Positions 47,511 through 58,000 of a stretch of 64,000 nt of DNA are shown one piece after another (the first letter of the stretch is position 1; every line of letters starts with the position of its first letter). The DNA lies in contig JANVCC010000106.1 in the NCBI GenBank assembly GCA_025345505.1, positions 12,159,902 through 12,223,901 of the forward strand, given 5' to 3'. Position numbers and translations under genes: made by a program. The notes beneath the pieces are model-generated. The model did no database searches. It saw only the letters and a program-made list of their open reading frames with translations, and was not told the origin of the DNA. Origin of the DNA: Todiramphus chloris collaris (lineage: Eukaryota > Chordata > Aves > Coraciiformes > Alcedinidae).

Positions 47511-50212
47511 CCTTGGAACTCTGAGGAGTGTATCTGTGTTGCAGCATATGTCCTCCTGATCTTGATTTCCTGGTCTTGACTGTAAGCCCTGAACACCCTT
47601 CTTTAGGGAAATTCCAGATGGGGAGAGCTTCTGGTTTGTCCCTGGGATGATAAACTTACATGAAGGCTGGAGAATATCACTTTGGAGAATATCAGAGAAG
47701 AACTTAGATGCCTGATCACCTCTTTTCTTCCCATCTTCTGATCTCTGTAAACTCAGGGATTTGAGTAGTTCTTCACCTTTATGTTTCTAATCTAATCTAT
47801 GTTTCTAATCCTAAAGCCATGTCATTCATACAGGAAAACATTTTTCTGAAATATTGAGGTATCTGGGGAAGACGAGGTTGGTTTGCTTTTGCTGACAGAA
47901 GCATATTTTGAAATTAATGTCCAATTATTGACTTTATTTATTTATTGTTATTGTAATGATAGATAATTAACAGATGTTTGGTGAAACTGTTTCTATGCAC
48001 AAATCTATGTCTATGCAAATCTCCCAACTTGTCAAACAAACCTGGACAGTTAAACAATAATTATGCCTAGGGGATAAAAGACTTATCTGCTGCACAAAGG
48101 TTAATTACTGGGGAACCTGATCCCCTCTTACCACTGCTTCAGCAACACTTCTTCGCCTAGTGCTGTGGGCCAGTCCTTCTCTGGGTGCCTTGTAACCTTC
48201 ATCTTTGCACCTCATCCCACCCCAGCTGCACTCATGTAAATTTTTTCCTTGAGCAGCTGAGCTTGGTGTTATTTGTTGCCTAGTGAGTCTTACTGCAGCA
48301 TCCTTTCTATGCACAGAGGTAAGTTGCAGGATTTGTCTATATGGCTTCTGTGTCCCATTGTTCTTCCCACATACAGCAGAATAATTACATCCTAGCACAG
48401 AAAAAATGAACAGAAACAGAGCTTTTGTCACTCTCTCTTCCTGCCTTCCTGTTTCTTCTCTTCCTATTCAGTCGTGTTTGAAACAGTTTTCCTTTAAACA
48501 TTTTAAAAACATCCCCTTTCCTCCCCTTAATTTTAAGAATTTTGTTAAATGTTATTTTAAAAGAATCCCCACAAAATTATTTTATTTCTCCAGAAAGAAC
48601 TCCAGATTTGAAAGAGAGGTCCATTTTGAAGAAAATTAAAAATAAACCCTCAGGTGGTTGAAATTTCTGTTTAGATCTGCTTGTGGTACCTGAAGTGCTC
48701 TCTCAAGAGTCAGGGCAACATTTACTCCTGAGGTAGCAATTTTAAATGGAATTAAACTTGTCTACCAGGAAAACTCTGACTGTCTTCTTCGACTAATTCC
48801 CCATATTATTGGACAAGTAATTTCACAAACCCTGTGGTTCTGGATTGGTTTTTACACTGGTTGTATGGCTTTTTGCTAAATTCATCACAGTATTGCTCAT
48901 CTAACATTCATTAGGATTTTTTTTCTAAGAAACATTCGTCTCTCGCTGTCAAAGCTTCTCCTCAAAAAAGTGCCTTTCCAGCAGATGGTCTGGAAACACA
49001 TCTGATAGCTCAGTCACTTTATACACAGGAAAATAAGAATCAGTTTTTCACTCAGAAAAAACGGTGATTGTCTTGGGGCTCATGGCAGTCTATGTATAAA
49101 AATGGCATTAACACAGGTTCTGGACAAGATAGCACTAAATTAGGGACAGGTTTAAGTTGATAATTTGAGTGACACAAACAAAATAAAGCATATAGCATAA
49201 TCTATGTATGTTGTGCTTAGGTCCTTTACATCAGTGATCCTGTTAGTAATGTTTTTTGTTAAAGAGTATCAGAAAATCTGGTGGATTTTGATGGGATTAG
49301 TTCAGATGGAGCCATCAAATGTGTACTGTCTACTGTAGAGCAGAGGCAGACCGTACCCCGTGTGCAGTTTGTTTAGTTCCCAAAAAAATCCCAAGGTATC
49401 TGAGATTTAAAGTCCACAGATGTTGGGAGGGAAGAAAAAACATCTCCCATAGATAGCAAAATCCTAACAAGTACTTGTGATAACACTAAGCACACACACT
49501 CACTCATGCGTAGACAAGCCTGGGTTGTTGGGAATGTGATGCAGATCTCAGTGTCTGCACTGCCATAGTGTTTTGTTCATGGATTCCTTTTCATTTATTT
49601 CAGCCACAGTCCAGTCAATGGCATAGCTTGTAACCCTGATTCACCACACCACCACAACTTCAGACTAATTTTCAAAGTCTTTCCTTCATATCTTGTCTGT
49701 CATTCTTCCTCACCCCTTAATGTATTCCTTCTTTAGGCTTAGTGTAAAATTATGAGAACATAGTGTTTATGAAAAACAGTGTAGTTCTGAGCTTTGTTTT
49801 GATTCTTTTCATTACTGCACTTTAAAATTGTATATGCACTAAATAGAAATGTCATGTTCCAGTAGGCTTTGAGCAGTGACAAAGCTTTAGTTCGGTATAC
49901 TTAGGCTTGCTTTTAGCTGAGTGGGTTAAACAGAAACTAATCAGCGTTTTTATCTGAATACTGCTCTGATACCAGTGCAAGCCTTTCAGGGGCTTCAGAG
50001 TTGTTCACTGAAAGCAGAGAGGTGTTTGGTGTTCTCTGCTTCTGCAAGCATCTCAACTTTATGAAATAGAAATATCAAAAGAATATCTCTCCTTCCATGA
50101 ATTCTGACCTCAAATTATCAGCCTGAGATGCTGCTACCAGACAGATTGTCATACAGTCTGTATCTTTACACACAGCCCTCTGCTCTCCAGAGAAAAGGCA
50201 GCTGGATGAGTA
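47511..50212. other. Non-coding DNA, nothing recognised
   Basis: The longest frame is 108 codons (48105-48431, minus), without a domain. No repeat recognised. Confidence 0.5.
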
Positions 50213-50218
50213 AATAAC

Positions 50219-50564
50219 TGCGGAGGAACAAGAACGCCACACACGACCAATGTGATCAAAGTAAACAATGATGACCCTTTATTGCAATCCACACCCAGTT
50301 TATATAGCTCAGGCAACTAGCCATGTGACCATAACCAGATCACAATTGGTTGTAAGTGTCCACACGTCCTTTCTTGATTGGTTCCCTGCAGGCAGTTAGG
50401 CAGCAACCAGTCTATATTGATAGCTTTCCATACCCGGAACTGTGTTGCCCTGCTTCCCTTTCCTGACATGCACGCCACCTACTGTCTTTCAATCGATCTC
50501 CATCTTGTTATCCTTCAGACAACAGGTAATAGTTTGGATTGCCCATATGTACTACTATCCCACA
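50219..50564 (-). repeat. Solo LTR, 346 bp, AATAAC 6-bp duplication
   Basis: On the minus strand it runs from TGTGGGATAG to CTCCGCA. AATAAC lies at 50213-50218 and 50565-50570. A CTATATAAAC promoter box (about 50299-50308) and GCAATAAAGG signal (about 50278-50287) are correctly spaced for a short LTR. The size, TGTGGGA start and 6-bp duplication resemble the alpha/beta-type family at 32627 and 57600, but the body is a different family. Confidence 0.92.
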
Positions 50565-50570
50565 AATAAC

Positions 50571-52208
50571 TACCCAAAGTTTTGGATGTTTATCTGGAAA
50601 GAAGATTTTGAAATTCATTAGCTGATACTTGGGATATGATAGAGAGTCCTGCTCTGTAAAATATGATGCCACACATTCGGACTTAAAAGCTTTCTTAAAA
50701 ATCAAATACCAGAAACTTAGGAACTCCAGAAGTAAAAAAGGAAACCTTAGTGGAATTACCTTTTACATCTTTAATTGCATCCCTTTCAAGGATCTATTCC
50801 ATATTATAATTAGCATAAAGAGGCAAACTACAAGTGAAAAGTCAATGGAGTTGTGTTGAAGAGGGATAAGAGTTTTCTTTATACTGAATTGGAAAGTCTT
50901 TTTTTGAAGCATTTATTGCAGAGCTGTAAAAAAAAAATCCATAAAGGAAAGCAATTTTTCTAGAAAAATTATGTCTTAAAAGCTGTTTTCTTCTTTAACA
51001 GTGTATTGCTTATCTTTTGTAATGATAAAAATATTCAGCATGTTTTGGGGTCCGTATTTATTTATCCCATCTTTTACTCAAGAAATGTCAATAATCCTCA
51101 GAATGAGATGGAAATGTTGGCAGTGCCATTCTTAGCAGGGATTACACAATTCAGTAAGTAATATATTTTGGTATCTTATCAAAGAGAAAAATGGCTATCT
51201 GAACCCCTGCAAACAATCTGAGGCAAGTTTTTACAGTCAACAATGTTGAAATTCACACAAAAGAAAAGCTTTCTCAACTTTTGACCAATAATTATAATTA
51301 AAGCAGTCTTTTCCTTTTTTTTCCAAACAGATGGCAAAAATAAAAATGTTAAGTATCTTCGTTTACCACAAAGCTCTTTCAAAGGCTTTAAACTTGTAGA
51401 TAGCAGCCAGGTTTTCAGCTGTGTTTTTCTTCTTTCGTTTAGTCCCTACAGCTCTAAAGGCAGGAGAAGGGAGTTACACGAAACTCCCTTTAGCATGCCC
51501 TGCTTGCTTTCTCTGCTGTTCAGTTATCCAACATTACTCCAAGTAGGTTAATGTTTCTAATGCACAGCAGGCTTCAAAATCAAAGCTTGATTTTTACTTT
51601 TTTTTTTTTTTTTTTTTTTTTTAAAGCTGACAGCACTCATTTATGCAAGGACCTATTCTATCTCTCTGTTTACCTACAATAGGACATTTTAAAATTGAAG
51701 TCTCAAAGATTCAGGCACCATTTTTAGAATTCAGAGGGGTTACTTTAAAGATAATCAGCCATTTTGTTTTTCTACAGTGACAATTCTGATTTATCTTATT
51801 GCTAAATAAGGATTTACTTGTGACAATTTGTATCAGAAGACAGGTGTATTTTTGGGTAGTTCTTGTTTAGCATCTCCTGCTCACCATTACACTTGCCTAA
51901 GCTTTTCAGGCTCTGAAGACTTTTAACCTGGACTCTGGATAAAAATGCTGATGTGATGGGTATGAAGGCAGGCATGGGACTGTTTGTGGCAAAGAGAAAG
52001 GGAATGCAGCATGGAGGAGACAGTCTATTTGTGTATCTATGTACCCCTGTCTTCCTTCACGTGAAGTCAGAAATATTTAACATCCCCTTTGCAGGCAGGT
52101 TCCCTGGCACCATGGTGCCAAGGGGTGTGTTGTCTATAAATTTGTGTATGTTTTGTTGCATGTGCTTTCTGTTACTTGTCAAACCCACAGGTGTCCAGGG
52201 CAAGTGTT
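50571..52208. other. Non-coding DNA with a T25 run
   Basis: Nothing recognised except 25 consecutive T at 51598-51622. Confidence 0.5.
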
Positions 52209-52700
52209 TGTGGTGTTTAGGATTGTAAGGAATGAAGGTTTGTCTTTACAAAACAAGCTGTGGGCCTGCTGTAGATTAGACTAGCACCAAGAGACAAGAA
52301 GAACAATAGGATGGATTCCACTGATTGAAGAATGGAATGAGATTTGTCTTTGCAAATAAACTGTAGGTCTGCTGGTGAATGAAATGTAGATACAATGGGA
52401 CAAGCCATAAATTCGGTAAGGGATTAAAAAGGGGGGGGGGGGATTATACATTAAAAGGGAATCTTATATATTAAGCATTCTGGGAAGTCTGTACCTCTCA
52501 AGTACCTCAGCCAATGGGGAAAGAGAGAGGGAAAAGCAGACGGGAAATTAGGATAAAAAGGAGGCTGCGTCCTCCAAAAATTTGAAAGACCCCAGGAGAA
52601 TGCCCCATGGCCTCTCCCTTTATTCGAATAAAGTAAAAGGACTCCTCTGTCTCCTTTTTGAACATAAACCTCTGCTGATTGTGGATTAATTTTCCTGACA
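52209..52700 (+). repeat. Solo-type LTR with internal ~100-bp tandem duplication
   Basis: The right part has the layout of an LTR: a promoter-like GGGATAAAAAGGAGG-type box (about 52550), AATAAA near 52628, and an end at TTTCCTGACA (52700). Near the left end two imperfect copies of an approximately 100-bp unit (about 52231-52310 and 52331-52406) share TTTGTCTTTRCAAA and GCCTGCT/GTCTGCT blocks, like a duplicated U3 enhancer. A 12-G run lies at 52431-52442. The start is uncertain. The next element begins one base after the end. Confidence 0.65.
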
Positions 52701-52701
52701 G

Positions 52702-53288
52702 TGAAGTGAGGGGGACAGTGTTTTGCTTGAAAGATAATGAAGCATCTTGAGTAGCCATTGTTATCCTGGGGCCTCCTGAGATAAACAGGAGACAGGATGT
52801 TGAGGCCTTGAGACTTGACAAGCTTTATGGGCCTTAGCTCATCTTGCATGGCTTGTAGATAAGGGAAACTAACTCCAAGACAGGGAGGAATAAAGAAGAG
52901 CCTCCCCTCAGTCTTGTGATCTCTGACTCATCGCAACTCTGCATCCCGAGACAAAAGGTGAAAAGTACAGTGCGAGGAAGACTGAGAGCCTTCCTCCCAA
53001 AGACCCCCGAAGACCCTGGCCGACGACCACCGGACGGCATTGTGCAAGCGCCAATGGGAGGAGGCCTATGATAATGAGTTCCTGGAACTGATTATAATAA
53101 TCCAACACCATATAATGAATGTGTAACTAACGCTGTTAAATATGCATGCTTTGGTGTAATAAATAGCTGCTCGATGGACACTTGGGTGTGCAAGTTAGGA
53201 GAAACGATCCCCCTTGCACCCGGCGCCATAATAAACATACCTGCTTTATAACCTTTTATGGGTTGTAGAGTTTGTTTTCCGCATGTCA
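52702..53288 (+). repeat. 5' LTR of the gammaretrovirus-like provirus
   Basis: 587 bp, from TGAAGTGAGG to CGCATGTCA, aligned end to end with the inverted solo LTR at 6200-6784. A polyadenylation signal lies at 53230-53235, after a GCACCCGGCGCC block. The preceding four bases are ACAG (52698-52701), the expected target duplication, which would recur after the unseen 3' LTR. Confidence 0.95.
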
Positions 53289-53291
53289 ATT

Positions 53292-53309
53292 TGGCGACCC
53301 AGGTGGGAC
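53292..53309 (+). promoter_or_regulatory. tRNA primer-binding site
   Basis: TGGCGACCCAGGTGGGAC starts three bases after the LTR end, the standard position and the standard TGG start complementary to a tRNA CCA end. It looks most like the 3' end of an arginine tRNA, but the isoacceptor could not be confirmed. Confidence 0.85.
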
Positions 53310-54405
53310 CCTCTCTGCTCGGCTGCGGGACCGGCTGAGGGCTGGGACATCTTTGGCGTGCCCCGAGAATTCTCGGAAGAACTCCCTCTCTCACCCGATC
53401 ACCGCAGTAGCAGACAAAGACCATCAGCGGACCAGGTATGTTTGGGTAGGAGGGGATACCTGTAAGTCGTAGAGAGACGTCCTACGCGAGGTAAAGAGCA
53501 TTGCAGCTCGCCCCTGGGTGGTTGGTAATAGTGCACTATTGGGAAGTCAATGGTGACTTGGGTTCTCCTGGCTGGGCTGGCCGGAGTGGCTTGGTAACAG
53601 TACCGTGTGTGGTTTGAGCTCAATAAAAGTCAAGTGTGGAGTTCAAATCCACGGTTCCGTTGTCCCGTGGGGGAGCACGGACAGAGACGAACAAAGCAAT
53701 TATGGGTTCTGGGAGGAGTAGTGGTGAACCTATGTGTTAAAATTCTTGATTGTGTTGTCAGCATGATGGGAGTAGGTAAATTAGAAATATTGACACCTAT
53801 TCTTACAGTTATAAATGGTGTGAGTGTGTTGAGCTAGCTCTGAAGTAAGTGGTCTGTGTGTGTGAGGCACAGCGCAGCTGCGCAGCAAGTATGGAGTTCT
53901 GAATTGCAGTTCTGCTGTCCCACGAGGGCTGCGGCCTGAGACGAATGAAGTGATTGTAACCTGTTAGTGATTCCCAGGAAGAAAAACAACAAAGCAAACA
54001 AAAATAACCGGTTGAGTGAATTGTGTCTTGTTATCCGCTGTATATCAGGAATCAAGCCCAGCCGCCCCCAGCCCCTCTGCTCTCTGAGGATTAGCTGGAA
54101 CACAAGGGGGTTTGATTTCTGCTAAATTTGGGGTTATAAATTGGATAAAAGAAAAGCAAAATAGGGATACAAGACCCCGTTGAATTAATTTAGTGTCTGG
54201 TTATTGTTTTGTGTATTATTGTTTTCAGTGTGTTTTGTTTTTTAAGACTGGCCCTGGAACTGTACAGATGCAAATTCAGGGCTAGTTTCAGGTGGTTTGG
54301 TATAAGGACCTTTTGTTGTTGTATGTTGTGATTGGGATAATTTGGTTGTGTCTTGTTACCTATTGTTATTGTAAGAGATGTAGGATTGTCTAAACACTGC
54401 AATGG
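53310..54405 (+). other. Untranslated leader with a direct repeat and a candidate splice donor
   Basis: It has no long viral frame. A splice donor-like CAG|GTATGT lies at 53433-53441, in the place where retroviruses splice to make env mRNA. Two imperfect copies of a roughly 90-bp block occur at about 53630-53715 and 53888-53980, sharing TGGAGTTC, GTCCC and GAGACGAA. This region normally holds the packaging signal. Confidence 0.7.
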
Positions 54406-54648
54406 GTGGGGGGGACAGAGTCAGGAAATCATTGTAAAACCCCCTTAGGGCGCATTTTCGCACACTGGAGGCAGCTGGGAGATCATCCAGGAGGGAACTT
54501 GAGCCGTAGAAAGGCTGAGGGATATTGTACTGATGTATGGCCACTGTATGGATTGAGTGGGGCGGGGCTGGGGTGGCTGGCAGGAGGTGCCTTGGAATGT
54601 GATGCCTTGGTGGAGCTGATGGTGATTTTGGAGGAAAATGAGAAATGA
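54406..54648 (+). pseudogene. gag: gag matrix (N-terminal) remnant
   Basis: The 80-codon frame begins Met-Gly, as expected for an N-myristoylated gammaretroviral Gag. A matrix-like pattern follows: TPLGRIFAHWRQ, an LSRRKAEGYC segment and a Trp-Pro-Leu stretch. It ends in a stop at 54646-54648. Only about 280 bp separate it from the zinc knuckle, so p12-like and capsid sequence of more than 1 kb is missing. It would have targeted Gag to the plasma membrane. The start is chosen for the MG motif. Confidence 0.7.
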
Positions 54649-55080
54649 CATGAAGTAATATATTCAGATATGTTTTTCTGAGTTAGAAATCATCCCGAGT
54701 GGCAGAGGATAAGACCCCTTAGTTTTGGCTTTGGAAAAGGACTGTAAGAAGGACAGGGAAGTGTTGAAACATTTGAAAGGCAAGGGAAAGGAGAAGTCTG
54801 GAAAAAGGTATTGCAATGGCAACGGTAGCAGCATTACAAACCAGACAGGGCAGGGAAGGAATGGAATGGAGGATGGAGGTAAAGAATGGGGTAAAGGAAG
54901 AAGTTTTTTTTTTTCCCCAGATTACAGAGGGATCAATGTGCACACTGTAAGAGAAAAGGGCATTGGAGAAATGAATGTCCTGAGAGAAGCAGGGGGAGAG
55001 GTAGGGGAGCGATGCAGGCTCATTTGGAAGAAGATTGATGGGGACCTGGGGAATCTACCCTAGCAGATCCACTGGTTAAA
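54649..55080 (+). pseudogene. gag: Nucleocapsid remnant with one CCHC zinc knuckle
   Basis: At about 54935-54976 one frame reads C-A-H-C, then KRKG, His, WRNE and Cys. This is a complete C-X2-C-X4-H-X4-C knuckle of the single-finger gammaretroviral type that binds genomic RNA. It is preceded by a lysine-rich helix-like segment (about 54730-54800) and a T run at 54906-54914 with frame changes. The frame then runs toward protease across a TGA just before 55108, in the place where gammaretroviruses read through a stop. Confidence 0.75.
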
Positions 55081-55107
55081 ATAAGGCTAGGGGAACAATG
55101 AAGAGAC

Positions 55108-56061
55108 ATGGAATTTTTAATTGACACAGAAGCAACATATTCAGTTTTAAAGCAAGCCTTGACACCAATAGATGATGACTTTGTAATGGTAAAGGGAGGC
55201 ACTGGCCAAAGTGAAAAGGCATATTTCTTGAAACCCTTCAAATTCAAATTAGGCAAACAGTTCGGGATACATAATTTTTTGTATATGCCAAACTCGCCCA
55301 AGCCATTATTAGGGCGAGATTTATTGGAGCACTTCGGAGCAGAAATAAAATTTGAAAAAGGAAAACTAGAATTTAAAAGAGGGAATGAACAATTCATTGA
55401 AATCCTAAGCTTGGCTCTCATTAGCACCCCCATCAAAGCTGGGGTACCTGAGGAAATAAAAGACCAAGTATTTCCAGGAGTATGGGTATCAGAAATACCC
55501 AGGAGGGCAAAGACTGCCTCCCCAGTAGTGGTGAAACTCAAACCAGGGACCCAGCCAGTAAAAATTAAACAATACCCTCTAAAATTGGAAGACAAAAAAG
55601 GAATTCAACCAATAATTGAACAGTTTATAAAATATGGGTTGCTAATAGAGTGTGAATCAGAATATAACACACCTATACTGCCAGTTAAGAAACCAAATGT
55701 GAGTTACAGGATAGTGCAGGATCTGAGGGCCATTAACAGGATAACAGAGGATTTATATACAGTAGTGGCAAATCCATATACATTATTAACTAAATTAATA
55801 TCTGAATTGGCTTGGTTTGCCATATTGGATCTGAAGGATGCCTTCTTTTGCTTGCCCCTGAGTTCGGAGAGCCAGCCCTTGTTTGCCTTTGAGTGGGAAA
55901 ACCCAGATTCTGGAAGAAGAACACAACTCACATGGACAGTATTGTCACAGGGATTTAAGAACAGCCCCACTCTTTTTGGGAACCAACTAGCCAAAGACCT
56001 GGAACGATGGGAACATCCACCTGGAATAGGGGTGGTATTGCAATATGTGACAACTTATTAG
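55108..56061 (+). pseudogene. pol: Protease and N-terminal RT, frameshifted at the catalytic box
   Basis: A 317-codon frame. Residues 1-90 are an aspartic protease: FLIDTEATYSVL, where the active-site Gly is replaced by Glu, and PKPLLGRDLL at residues 65-73. Residues 120-317 are RT fingers and palm: IKQYPL, NTPILPVKKP, RIVQDLRAIN, ILDLKDAFF with a catalytic Asp, and SQGFKNSPTLF. At residue 313 the YVDD region is frameshifted, probably by a one-base loss. The resumed frame reads Asp-Asn instead of Asp-Asp. Protease and RT are thus both inactive. Sequence style is gammaretroviral throughout. Confidence 0.92.
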
Positions 56062-57480
56062 TGGCCACTGAAACAAGGGACATGTGTATGGGATGGACAG
56101 TCAGTTTGCTGAATTTTCTTGGACTAAATGGTTATTGAGTCTTTCCCCAGAAAGCCCAGGTGGCTCAGCAGCAAGTAAGCTACTTCAGATTTGAGATCAC
56201 TGCTGGATAACGAACCTTAGGGACTGCAAGGAAGGAAGCCATTTGCCAGACCCCCAGACCACACACTGCTAAAGAACTCCGTACGTTTTTAGGCATGACA
56301 GGGTGGTGCCGTTTGTGGATATACAGCTATGGACTTTTGGTAAAACCACTTTATGAACTTTTAAAAACTAATTCAAAGAGCCTCATTTGGGATGAGGAGG
56401 CTGAGCAAGTATTTAATCAGTTGAAAAAAGAACTGATGAGAGCTCCTGCTTTAATGTTGCCAGACACAACCAAACCCTTCTGGTTATTCTCTTATGAAAA
56501 ACAGGGAATAGACTTGGGAATTCTGGCCCAAAATCTGGGACCATACCAAAGGGCAGTGGCATATTTCTCTAAACAACTTGATGAAGTTAGTAAAGGATGG
56601 CCCAGTTGTTTAAGAGCGGTAGCTGCAGTAGTGCTTAACATCCAAGAAGCACGAAAGTTCACACTGGGCCAGAGGATTACAGTATTGGTCTCCCACACTG
56701 TATCTGCAGTATTGGAGGAAAAGGGGGGACACTGGTTGTCACCGCAAAGGTTCCTTAGGTACCAAGCCATTCTGATGTGGAGATACTGGTTACTAACATT
56801 GTCAATCCAGCATCTTTTCTCAGCGGGACCCCTGGGGATTCAGTGATATATGATTGCCTGGAGACCATTGAGGCAGGATATTCCAGCCAACCGGACTTGA
56901 AAGAGGAGCAGCTAGAAGATGCTGAAGACTCCTGGTACACAGACGGAACCATCTTCGTTCGACAAGGCACCCACAAAGCAGGATATGCAGTAACCACTTC
57001 AGATCAGGTAATAAGAGTCCAGAGCTCTCGTTCCAGACACCTCAGCACAAAAGGCAGAAACAATAACTCGTGTGCTGGGACTGGCAAGAGGAAAAAGGAT
57101 TAATATTTGGACGGACTCCAAATACGCATTTGGGGTAGTACATGCCCATGGAGTGATCTGAAAGGAAAGGGGACTTTTGTCTACCTTATATATATAAGGT
57201 ATATATTTTATATATATTATATATATATTTTGTCTACCTTATATATAAGCATATAAAGCATGCTAAAGAAATTCTTAAACTCCTGGAAGCAGTTCATTTA
57301 CCAGAGAAGGTAGCCATTATGCACTGTAAAGCTCCCCAGAAAGGAACACAAGATCTGGGCAACTCAATGGCAGACCACAAGGCAAAAAGAGTGGCCAGGG
57401 CTGGTGAGGTGGAGGTGCAATCCTTGATCCCAGACGGTAAAATACAAATTAATTGTGATCCAAGGTATTGAAAGGAAGAT
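56062..57480 (+). pseudogene. pol: RT connection and RNase H, with several frameshifts
   Basis: The RT thumb continues from 56062 in another frame (FLGLNGY, AKELRTFLGMTG). The frame 56295-56846 holds the connection: VKPLYELL, DTKPFWLFSYEKQG, PYQRAVAYFSKQLD and WLSPQRFLRYQA. RNase H starts at SWYTDGT (first Asp, frame 56777-57103), shifts frame, continues with a WTDSKYAF block near 57110, and ends with GNSMADHKAKR near 57360-57390. An AT-rich insertion at 57180-57250 interrupts it. Confidence 0.88.
57180..57250 (+). repeat. AT-rich insertion with duplicated flank in RNase H
   Basis: Alternating TA-rich DNA of about 60 bp. The sequence TTTTGTCTACCTTATATATA occurs at about 57174 and again at about 57229, so a short segment was duplicated around a TA array. 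It can form a hairpin on paper. Confidence 0.8.
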
Positions 57481-57599
57481 CAGAAGTTAATTGCAGATCT
57501 AGGTGGGAACATGGAAATGGGTAAATGGGGTAGAGACTTCACAAGGTAAAATAATAGTACCACTGATGCTGTTACGAGCTGTGGTGATGGCAGAGCTGT
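57481..57599 (+). pseudogene. pol: Integrase N-terminal fragment, cut by the minus-strand provirus
   Basis: After RNase H one frame reads LIADLGGNMEMGKW, and then, in a shifted frame, GKIIVPLMLLRAVVMAE, the approach to the zinc-binding N-terminal domain of integrase. It stops at 57599 where the other provirus LTR starts. The six bases before the junction are AGCTGT, the predicted target duplication. Confidence 0.75.
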
Positions 57600-57962
57600 T
57601 GTAGACGGTGGGAGAATTACAACACTCAATGTGAGCAATCAGGCAATTCTTGTTTATTGTTAAGACCAACACTCATTTATACAGTTATTAATGAGGCTCA
57701 TACATAGTGCAAAAGCAAGCTCATTATTGGTTAGGCTATAAAAAGTCAGACCTGCCCAGTTGCTTATCTCTGTGGTTGTGCAGCTGGTGCAGCTCCTCAT
57801 ATCTTAGACCCCAGGCATCTTGTTGTTGCAGAACTCCCTTTCTCAAGGAACAATCTGACCTTGCTATTCTGTTACACTATCTGTGTCCTGTGCCTGTGCA
57901 GCTCCTTGTCAGCGAGTCTCTGCATGGGAATGTGACCCTTACCCTGTAGCCACTCTCCCACA
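57600..57962 (-). repeat. 3' LTR of the minus-strand provirus
   Basis: 363 bp on the minus strand from TGTGGGAGAG to ACCGTCTACA, with the TATA-like and AATAAA positions of the related solo LTR at 32627. It abuts the polypurine tract on one side and the interrupted older integrase on the other. Confidence 0.95.
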
Positions 57963-57980
57963 ATTCCCCCGTTTTCTTTA
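57963..57980 (-). promoter_or_regulatory. Polypurine tract
   Basis: On the minus strand TAAAGAAAACGGGGGAAT directly precedes the LTR, the expected plus-strand DNA primer. The downstream part of env reads through it. Confidence 0.9.
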
Positions 57981-58000
57981 GGGCTGACGGTCATTGCTAC

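Larger units (their letters stand above)
52702..57599 (+). mobile_element. Gammaretrovirus-like provirus, 5' part, interrupted at 57599
   Basis: In order: 5' LTR, primer-binding site, leader of about 1.1 kb, start of gag, nucleocapsid zinc knuckle, protease, RT, RNase H and the first part of integrase. Integrase-like sequence then stops at 57599, exactly where the minus-strand provirus LTR begins. Integrase remainder, env and 3' LTR are absent from the window and should lie past base 64000 if no further deletion occurred. The solo LTR at 6200 is the same family. Confidence 0.92.

Noticed and set aside
47065-47516. CCTTGG on both sides as a possible 6-bp target duplication of the LTR at 47076
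   Set aside because: It would place the LTR start five bases before its recognisable end motif; the flank match is probably chance.
55020-55595. 191-codon minus-strand frame
   Set aside because: It is antisense to the protease/RT frame of the plus-strand provirus.
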